Assembly (NCBI GenBank): GCA_029255685.2
Contig: CM055316.2
Span: 71,439,237-71,503,236 of the forward strand
Source: Silene conica
Lineage: Eukaryota; Streptophyta; Magnoliopsida; Caryophyllales; Caryophyllaceae
Length of the DNA: 64,000 nucleotides
Reading direction: 5' to 3'
Shown: piece by piece, positions 57,299 through 64,000 of the stretch
How positions within the stretch are numbered: the first letter of the stretch is position 1
Layout of the letters: every line of letters begins with the position of its first letter
Program-made: the position numbers and the translations under genes
Notes under the pieces: generated by a model
What the model was told of the DNA's origin: nothing
Database searches by the model: none
Seen by the model: only the letters and a program-made list of their open reading frames with translations

Positions 57299-58911
57299 CT
57301 ATCTAACGGTCGTGTCGGTGGGCTGTGGGGTGGCGAAATGACTGGCCGCCCTAGCATTGTCGCCGCCATCATCGTCAAAGTCGCGTCTCGGCTGAGAAAA
57401 GCCTCCCGGGTTGCAGCTCTGAGTAGTGAACTGCGCCCCCTGTTGACTTAAGTATTCTTCAATTGCCTTCAGCCTTTGGGATGTCTCGAGCTCGTTTTGT
57501 CTTAGCTGAGCATTCTCTCGAAGAACTTTGCCGAGGATACCTGCAATGAATAGTCAAACATGATATTATATTCATTTAGTAAACGGTTAAATAATTGGTT
57601 AGTCTTAAATTTTAATAAACTATAAAATACAAACCTGGGGTGTATTGTGACTGGGTCCCAGCACTTGAGTGGCGACGACGCTCGTAAATGACTGGGGCTG
57701 CATTTCCCATACCGAGTATCAACCCTTTCTTGTTGAAACCGCCTACTTCTTCGAAGTAGATCTCGTTGTCGTCGATATCTTGCTCCGGGATCCCTTCACT
57801 TATCATTTTGTTCTTTCTTGAAAAGACTTTTTCCTACAAAACAAAAATAAAATGTTATTAGTATACGTTAATTAATTAGTAAACCAAATTACTAAAATAT
57901 AAAGAAAAGTTTCTGTTAACTTACAAATAGTGCTTTGGGTTTCGTTGATAGCCAACCCTTCTTGGCATTCTTTTTTGTCCTCTCAAGCAACTTCAAGGCC
58001 GATGGTACATCCCTCCCATCTTCTCCAGCCTGCAATTTAAATCCAACGACACTTGTTGAAAAAACATTCAATATTGTCAAAGGGTGAAAATTATTGAAGA
58101 CAAGAAAAATGAAGTAAAAACTAAACAATTACCATTTCATCCATCATCTGTAGGGTGTTTTTACGACCCATTATGTGAGTACCTAAGGCCTTGCCTTTTT
58201 CGGTACTTCCCGACATCCGGTTGGTCTTGTTTTTGTCGGATTTCTCTTGGAATTTTGGATTGTCCTTTCTAGCCTTCAGTTGTTCAAAAATATCCAAGGG
58301 TATCCAGTGCGGCCTTTTCTCCGTTGGTTTCTGCATAGCGTAGTGAATTCTTTTGCGAAGACGGTCTTTCATCATCTCTTCCCACGCCGACCTAACCGCT
58401 GCTCTATCACGAGGGTGAAAGGTAACTTTTTTCTGTTTCAAGAAAAAAAATAGTTAAATAAGTATGAAACAATAAATAGGTAATAAATAATAAAACGGAA
58501 ATAGGTAGTAAACAGTTAATAAATACCTCAAACCAATTCCACCACTCTTCCTTAATGTAATCCGACGCTTCTGACCAGTTGGGCGCATACTCCTTGTAGT
58601 TGCAAATAATGGTCTGTGTTATAAGAGTAGAAACGTCTTTGTCACTGAACCTGAAAAAGAGTTAAATGTGAAAAAAAAATAGTCAACAAGTAATCATATT
58701 ATAATCAATATATACGTATATATAATCAATTATCCGTAAACAAATAAGATACTTACCACTTGGCGCCTTCGTAATCAGTCGGATCGAGGTGTATTCGATG
58801 TGTAGGCGGCTGAGGATCAGGTGGAACAATCTCGTCCTCATCATCATTAGCTCCCGATCGTCCTCCCTCAGGCTGACGACTACCACTACCTCGTCGTCTT
58901 CCGCCCGGCAT
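57299..58911 (-). CDS. CACTA accessory transposase, Transposase_24 type, 6 exons
   Basis: Exons on the minus strand: 58911-58757, 58650-58527, 58432-58133, 58029-57925, 57833-57635, 57540-57299. All joins are GT-AG and in phase, giving 374 codons without a lesion. Residues 1-50 are basic then acidic (MPGGRRRGSGSR ... DDEDE). The middle contains SDYIKEEWWNWFE, FHPRDRAAVRSAWEEMMKDR, WIPLDIFEQLKARKDNPKF and THIMGRKNTLQMMDE, the pattern of the plant Ptta/En/Spm transposase family (Transposase_24). The C-terminal part is a likely coiled coil (LRENAQLRQNELETSQRL, KAIEEYL). By analogy with En/Spm TNPA it should bind the subterminal repeats and bring the ends together; it does not cut DNA. Intactness in an element without TNP2 is notable. 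Confidence 0.88.
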
Positions 58912-59039
58912 ATTATTATCAAACTAATATAGCAACAATTAGAAAGAAATGCTTTACGTAATTAAAAACTTGAATAATAAGATTAATAAGATAATTTCAT
59001 TGACATTAAGCCATACGGCATCTACAATAACTAGTTAAC

Positions 59040-59260
59040 AACTTATTAACAACAACTACATATATATATATATAACAACAACTAACAACAAAAACTAGTT
59101 AACAACTTATTAACAACAACAACAATTAATTAACAACAACAATTAAATAACAACTACATATATATAACAACAACTAACAACAACAACAACAACAACAACA
59201 ACTACAACTACAACTACCAACAACAACACCAACACCAACACCAACACAAACACCAACCTG
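59040..59260. repeat. AAC / ACC-AAC microsatellite in CACTA-2
   Basis: AACAAC and ACCAACACC runs between the gene start and the hairpin, at the same relative place as in CACTA-1. Confidence 0.85.
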
Positions 59261-59320
59261 CAAAAAAAAACAATTTACATATATTGGTCTGGGGTCCTTA
59301 TCTCTCCAGCCTAAACCCAT

Positions 59321-59530
59321 CTTTGAATCTTTCACACCATTAGTAAACACTCTTATATATTCTTGATTGTAATGAGACAAAAATTGGGCAGCACTTCCCT
59401 ATTGTTCTCCAAATACATTATATAGAATGTATTTGGAGAACAATAAGGAAGTGTTGCCCAATTTTTGTTTCATTACAATCAAGAAAATATAAGAATGTTT
59501 ACTACCTAAATGGCATGAAAGATTCAAAGA
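59321..59530 (-). repeat. Long near-perfect hairpin in the CACTA-2 leader
   Basis: Same structure as 22111-22320: inner arms TTGGGCAGCACTTCC / GGAAGTGTTGCCCAA and TGTTCTCCAAATACATT / AATGTATTTGGAGAACA around a centre near 59424. The two elements differ at only a few positions in this segment. Confidence 0.9.
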
Positions 59531-59595
59531 CAGTCCCAAAACGGGGACTATTCAACAATTACACCTAATGTGTAATTATTGAACGGGTACTATTC
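59531..59595 (-). promoter_or_regulatory. Leader motif of CACTA-2
   Basis: AGTCCCCGTTTTGGGACT and the TTACACATTAGGTGTAA stem-loop on the minus strand, as in CACTA-1, immediately before the long hairpin. Confidence 0.75.
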
Positions 59596-59889
59596 AAGAA
59601 TATTCTAAACAAATCAACAACACTAACAATCAACAACAATGCAAATTTTATATCAAAAAACAAACCTCCTAAACATCTTAACAACAATATGCGACGGATT
59701 TGGGACGAAATTAGCTACTAACCTAACAATACTAACTAAACTAATCAAATAACAATTAAACTAAACTAACTATTCCTAATAACAATAAAAAAACAATAGT
59801 ACGGAATTTGCGACGGAATTTTGCGACGGATTAAACAAAAAAAATTAAGACGGTATATTAATAAAATTAGTATACATACATAAGAAAGA

Positions 59890-60130
59890 AAGAAGTGGCG
59901 GTGAGGTGGCAGGTGGAGGAGGAAGGAGGGGCGGTTGGCCGGAGGAAGGAGGGGCGGCGAGGAGGAAGGAGGGGCGGCGAGGAGGAAGGAGGGGCGGAGG
60001 AGGAAGGAAAAGGAAGGAAGGAGAAGGAGAAGGAGAGGAAGAAGGAGGGGCGGTTGGGAGGCTCCGGCGACGGCGGCTCCGGCGGGGGAGGTAGGGTAGG
60101 GTGGTTGGGTGGGTGGTGTGGTGATGAATC
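59890..60130 (-). repeat. Purine-rich minisatellite in the CACTA-2 5' region
   Basis: Units like AGGAAGGAGGGGCGGCGAGG repeat four or more times. The plus strand is almost purely purine, the transcribed strand pyrimidine. It occupies the same place as the GC-rich segment of CACTA-1. The proline/serine-rich minus frames are composition-driven. Confidence 0.8.
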
Positions 60131-60199
60131 GCCGATAGATCGCCTTAGGGTTTTTTTTTTTAATTGTGAAATCGATTTGGGGGAAAAATGAGATCCGCG

Positions 60200-60610
60200 G
60201 GTCTGTATTAAAAAAACTTTGCGACGGAATTTTGCGACGGAATTTCCGTCGCAAATCTGGTTAAGGTCAAATCTTGACCAGATTTGCGACGGAAATTCCG
60301 TCGCAAATATTGACTCCTGCGACGGAACTTCCGTCGCAAATCTGGTCAACATTTGACCTTGACCAACTTTTGGGCAAGTCTGGTCAATATGTTTGCGACG
60401 GAATTTCCGTCGCAAAAGTCAATATTTGCGACGGATTGTCCGTCGCAAACCTTCCCGCCATTTGACTTTCATTTCGCGGGTCTGGGAAATTCAGGTCCGT
60501 CGCAAATTCCGTCGCAAACTAAAAATCCGTCGCGAAATCCGTCGCAAAACTAATTTTGCGACGGATTTCCTGTCCGTCGCAAAAAATCCGTCGCAATGGC
60601 AGTATTTTTT
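60200..60610. repeat. Right subterminal repeats of CACTA-2
   Basis: GCGACGGAA / TTCCGTCGC palindromes with TTTGACCTTGACC and GGTCAA spacers up to the GTAGTG end. Confidence 0.88.
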
Positions 60611-60617
60611 TGTAGTG

Positions 60618-60780
60618 ATGGATGGTCGGGACGTGTGAACCACACGTCCATGGATGGTCGAGACGTGTGAACCACACGTCTATGGATGGTAGGGACGTGT
60701 AGTTCACACGTCTAAGGGGGGAAGGGACGTGTGAACAACACGTCTAAAGTGGGTTGGGACGTGTAGTTCACATGTCCCTC
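60618..60780. repeat. Tandem ACGTGTGAACCACACGT repeats at the CACTA-2 insertion site
   Basis: About five units of roughly 35-40 bp containing the palindrome GACGTGTGAACCACACGTC or a variant with GTAGTTCACACGTC. One further unit lies on the other side of CACTA-2 (56565-56596), so the element inserted into this array. Confidence 0.85.
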
Positions 60781-60847
60781 ATGGTTCTGTCTTTTTTTTT
60801 ATGTTCTAACCGTATGTTTTCAATTTTAATTCTTTAAATTTTTTCAG

Positions 60848-60994
60848 GAATGGCAAACATGCCGTTGAACGATGAAACGTGGCTTTCACAACGGATTGGA
60901 GAAGCTGAGACAGATCTCGCAAGCCCTGCAGCGGAAAACCCGATGGTGAAAGAGTCTCTTGAACATCAACGCGACTACTGGATCAAGAGGCGTG
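60848..60994 (+). pseudogene. Exon of unknown gene cut by CACTA-5
   Basis: After a pyrimidine tract and acceptor (TTTTTTCAG|GA), an ATG at 60850 opens 48 sensible codons beginning MANMPLNDETWLSQRI and ending HQRDYWIKRRA. The next bases are the CACTA terminus at 60995. Charged, helical composition; family not recognised. The last 20 codons of the open frame are transposon sequence. Whether a 5' exon lies at about 56140-56300 is open. Confidence 0.45.
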
Positions 60995-61009
60995 CACTAC
61001 AAAAAAAGC

Positions 61010-61440
61010 GCGACATACTGACGGAATTTTTATTCCGTCAGTTTTTTTCAAAGGACTGACGGATTCCGGACGGAATACTGACGGAAAAAATTCCTGACGG
61101 AAATTCCGTCACAAGCCGTCAGTAAAATCCGGCGCGTTGACCAAAGTCAATGGCGGTAAAAATTACTGACGGAAACTCCGTCAGAATCCGTCAGATTATA
61201 TTGGCGCGTTGACAAAGTCAATGGCGGTAAAGGTATCTGACGGAAATTCCGTCAGAAAACTGGTTTACTGACGGAAATTCCGTCAGAACATTGCTTTAGT
61301 GACGGAATATTAACTGACGGAAATTCAGTCAGAAATGCATTTTAGTGACGGAAATTCCGTCAGAAAGTTGTGACGGAAAATCCGTCAGATGTCTGCTTTA
61401 GTGACGGAATTTCCGTCAGGATTCTCAGTTTCTTTTTTTC
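61010..61440. repeat. Subterminal repeats of CACTA-5
   Basis: Many CTGACGGAA / TTCCGTCAG words in both orientations, often as CTGACGGAAATTCCGTCAG. A second block lies at 62278-62450. Confidence 0.88.
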
Positions 61441-61553
61441 GAAATATTATAAGTTTATATATAATGAATAAAAAAAGCAAATAAACTTTATATTATTGTA
61501 TAAGCAAACAATAACTACTATTTACGAGTATAAACAATAGCTACAAAAAAAAG

Positions 61554-61555
<2 letters not shown>

Positions 61556-61623
<68 letters not shown>
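61556..61623. repeat. TA dinucleotide microsatellite
   Basis: About 33 uninterrupted TA units. Neighbouring TATTATTGTATAAGCAAACAAT words recur at 61480, 61620 and 61690, so the whole 61450-61900 segment is internally repetitive. Confidence 0.95.
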
Positions 61624-61629
<6 letters not shown>

Positions 61630-62818
61630 ATAAGCAAACAATATTAATAACTACTATTTACGAGTATAAACAATAACTACAAAAAAAGCTTTATATTATT
61701 GTATAAGCAAACAATAACTCTACTATTTACGAGCTATATAAACAATAACTACTATTTACTAGTATAAACAATTAATAACTACTACAATATATAACTACAA
61801 AAAAAAGCAAATAATTAAATTATACAATCAAAGCTATATATATTATATATATTATAAGTTTAATTTATGAAGCAAACAAAAAATAACTACGACTATTTAC
61901 GAGTATCATTTTTCTTTAACGTTAGAATTTGTAATAATAAACACGCATGTAGTAATTAGGAGGGTGCTATTTTGTGAAGATTAATGAAGAATTCATATGA
62001 GATTTGATTTTAAATTTAAATAAGAATATGATGGTTATTAAAAGGAGAACGATTATGAAAAATATTACATATGCTGTATACACTATTCATGTATGTGGGG
62101 TACGAGATTTATTAATAATTTGTAATAATCTCTCCATCCGTCTCATTCAAAAGTTTACATTTAATGTTAACGACAGTTAAGTTGGAAGCTTATGATTTCA
62201 TTATAAAATAGGTAAGATAATAAATAAAAATGCACTGGAATATTAGAAAAGTAAGAAAAGAAATGACTAAAATGTATTACCGACGGAAATTCCGTCAGTG
62301 ATTTGTAGTACTGACGGAAATTCCGTCAGATGTGTCCTTTTAAATTTTGAATTTTGAACATTTGAAAAGCCACGTAAGTATATATCTGACGGAAAATCCG
62401 TCAGTTAAGCTAAATACTGACGGAACTTCCGTCAGTAATCCGTCAGAAATTTTTTTAATACCCCCTGATTCAGTCGCGTTATTTTCCCCAATTCATAAAA
62501 ACTCCCAATTATTTCCCTAACCCTAAATCGCACCCGACGGAAAACCCTTCACCACCCCCTCCACCAGACCCTCCACCACTACTCTTGCCACCCTATTTCA
62601 CTTCCACCACCGTCACCGTTATCTTAAGGTAAACATTCATCCTTCTCTTTCTTTAATTTCTGATTTTATGCTCTTTTCTTAATTTTTGAATCAATTAGTT
62701 AGTTTTTTATTGTTATTATATATGTTAATTGACTTAGGATAGAAGCCTTGCTTGATTTAGGATAGATGCCATAATGTTTGATGAGTTATGTAAATATTTG
62801 ATTAATTATTTTAAGTTT

Positions 62819-62897
62819 TGATTAATTATGCTAATTTTGGTTTAATTATGCTAATTTTGGTTTAATTATGCTAATTTTGGTTTAATTATGCTAATCA
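62819..62897. repeat. Short tandem repeat, four copies of about 21 bp
   Basis: TTAATTATGCTAATTTTGG is repeated head to tail in what looks like the first leader intron of CACTA-5. Confidence 0.9.
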
Positions 62898-63042
62898 AAG
62901 TTAAAAATATAAAAAGGTAATAGTATAGCTAATTTCTTATACGTATTAAATATAAAAGATTGAATGAGTTAAAAATACAAATGTTTTACTTATATGCTAG
63001 AAGTGCCTTTAATTATGATGACTTTATTATTTATATTGACCT

Positions 63043-63264
63043 AGTACCCGTTCAAAAATTACTCATTAGGAGTAATTTTTGAATAGTCCCCGTTTTGGGA
63101 CTGTCTTTGTACGTTTCAAGTCACTTAGGTAGTAAACATGTTATTGTGATTTATTAATGAGAAAAGAATTCGGTTACAATTCCTTTAATGTTCTTTGAGT
63201 ACATATGTGGAAAAATTATTTTTTCTACATTGTGTATTTGAAGAACGAATGGGAATTGCTGCCG
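63043..63264 (+). promoter_or_regulatory. Leader motif and imperfect hairpin of CACTA-5
   Basis: TTCAAAAATTACTCATTAGG with its complement, then AGTCCCCGTTTTGGGACT (63043-63115). CACTTAG|GTAGTAAAC, a plausible splice donor, follows. Then CGGTTACAATTCCTTTAATG pairs imperfectly with GAATGGGAATTGCTGCCG across a small loop (63170-63264). Confidence 0.7.
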
Positions 63265-64000
63265 AAGAAATTGCAAACTTCTGTTCCATATGCAACGCTT
63301 TTTTGTTAGAAGAAATTGCAAACTTCTGTTCCCTATATTTTGAAGATCACATTGACACAAAAGCGAAAGATTTAGATGTTTTGAATTCCAATGACCAGCC
63401 AAATTCAAAACTACCTGAGTTATTCAATGATCAAATGGGAACTACAACTGGAAAATGTGTCCAGAGATACTTGAATGAGAAAGAATATGAAGATGCTCAT
63501 TTTTACGTGTTGAGGAACTTAGGAGAATTTTTAGCTCCATATGAAAAGTAAGTAATCATTTCATCATTATTACTCAAATTATATCATATATATAATGCAT
63601 AATTAAAACATGTTTTTTAAATCAACTAGGGAATTTGAGACACATATCAAACTCACATTTCCTGATGTCATATCTTTTGATGATGTTTGGACCAAACATG
63701 ACAAAAGTTTTCCGCACTGGTTCGAAAAAGAAGTAAGTGATACTAATTGAATTTTTTACTAATTATTACTAATTTCATATTAATTAATAATAACACAATT
63801 GCATTCTATATTAATAGGCACTTAGATTCAAAGATCCGTTAATAGTAGCTTTAGCATTAGGCCCTAGTAACTCGGTGAGAACATGGAGGCAATATTCTAT
63901 TAATGGCTACAAATTTCGAGCTTTTAAGGAGGGAGTTGATGTTTCAAAATCTACTATAAGCAACGGGGTTTGTGTGAATTCTACAGATGGGTTAGACTAC
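63249..64000 (+). pseudogene. Truncated TNP2-type transposase, C-terminal part (partial)
   Basis: Exons up to 63547, 63630-63732 and from 63818 to the window end join in phase. The protein part reads FCSLYFEDHI, CVQRYLNEKEYEDAHFYVLR, EFETHIKLTF, then ALALGPSNSVRTWRQYSING and YKFRAF, ending at NSTDGLDY. This is the region after the catalytic part of TNP2-type transposases, in the style of the DUF4218/DUF4216 segments. The whole N-terminal and catalytic part is missing. The leader hairpin is fused directly to this segment, and ATG 63249 in the hairpin arm is in frame with it. A roughly 22-bp duplication (AGAAATTGCAAACTTCTG) sits at the fusion. Called broken because the nuclease domain is absent; the truncated frame itself is open. 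Confidence 0.75.

Larger units (their letters stand above)
56597..60617 (-). mobile_element. CACTA-2: 4.0-kb element with an intact accessory gene
   Basis: Begins CACTACAAAACAATGCTC and ends TTTTTTTGTAGTG, flanked by ATG on both sides (56594-56596, 60618-60620). Termini, TTTGCGACGGAA / TTCCGTCGCAAA subterminal arrays, leader hairpin and AAC microsatellite match CACTA-1, so both belong to one family. It carries one intact gene (Transposase_24 type, minus strand) but no TNP2. It could move only if TNP2 is supplied by another copy. Confidence 0.93.
60995..64000 (+). mobile_element. CACTA-5: element with CTGACGGAA repeats, runs off the window
   Basis: Begins CACTACAAAAAAAGCGCGAC after GTG. Subterminal words ACTGACGGAAATTCCGTCAG occupy 61010-61440 and again 62270-62450. 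AT-rich DNA with a long TA microsatellite lies between, possibly a later insertion. A C/T-rich 5' region (62500-62630) with a likely donor (CTTAAG|GTAAAC), the shared leader motif, an imperfect hairpin, and a plus-strand TNP2 C-terminal gene follow. The right end is beyond the window. Confidence 0.8.

Noticed and set aside
59766..60415. Two overlapping Pro/Ser-rich minus-strand frames in CACTA-2
   Set aside because: Both run through a purine-rich minisatellite and GCGACGG repeats; the open length is a by-product of the biased strand.

Overview
This is a stretch of nuclear DNA from a flowering plant, most likely a eudicot. The evidence is AT-rich, gene-poor DNA with GT-AG introns, a plant-type SAR1 GTPase, a plant-only CAMTA transcription factor, and plant families of transposon (CACTA, PIF/Harbinger, Stowaway, Helitron, Ty1/copia, Ty3/gypsy). 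A placement in Caryophyllales is only a guess from the general look of the repeats.

Host genes. Three genes look real: a small intact plant protein of unknown function (5701-6132, +); a complete three-exon SAR1 COPII GTPase (29710-31696, +, 193 codons); and a complete 13-exon CAMTA5/6-like calmodulin-binding transcription activator (40954-32893, -, 923 codons). SAR1 and CAMTA are convergent, about 1.2 kb apart. A frameshifted FBD-domain fragment of an F-box gene lies at 53.2-53.5 kb. A stop-riddled unknown coding remnant lies at 28.2-28.7 kb.

Mobile DNA fills most of the rest. 0-10.6 kb: Helitron ends, foldback MITEs, and an old LTR split by a complete 1.7-kb Helitron (8277-9979, -). 10.66-23.22 kb: a three-level nest. 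A gypsy-type LTR is split by CACTA-1 (11635-23041, TSD TCT), which is split by a young copia element (11890-20519, TSD ATGTC, LTRs with four substitutions and one 4-bp gap, one in-frame stop in pol). 23.2-29 kb: Helitron end, MULE-like element, Athila/Tat-like LTR, degenerate CACTA-like repeats. 44.4-50.2 kb: a Stowaway MITE, then a nest of Harbinger-type elements whose core has intact transposase and Myb/SANT-like genes. 50.3-51.8 kb: an element carrying a minisatellite with a higher-order repeat. 53.7-64 kb: four more CACTA copies, including CACTA-2 (56597-60617, TSD ATG) with an intact six-exon Transposase_24-type gene, and CACTA-5, which enters at 60995 and runs off the window with a truncated TNP2 C-terminal gene.

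Most interesting signal: four CACTA copies with different subterminal repeats share one structured leader. It has two small stem-loops (one built around the word AGTCCCCGTTTTGGGACT) followed by a long hairpin with arms of up to about 100 bp. It sits between the pyrimidine-rich 5' region and the coding part. The long stem is nearly perfect in two copies and imperfect but recognisable in the other two.
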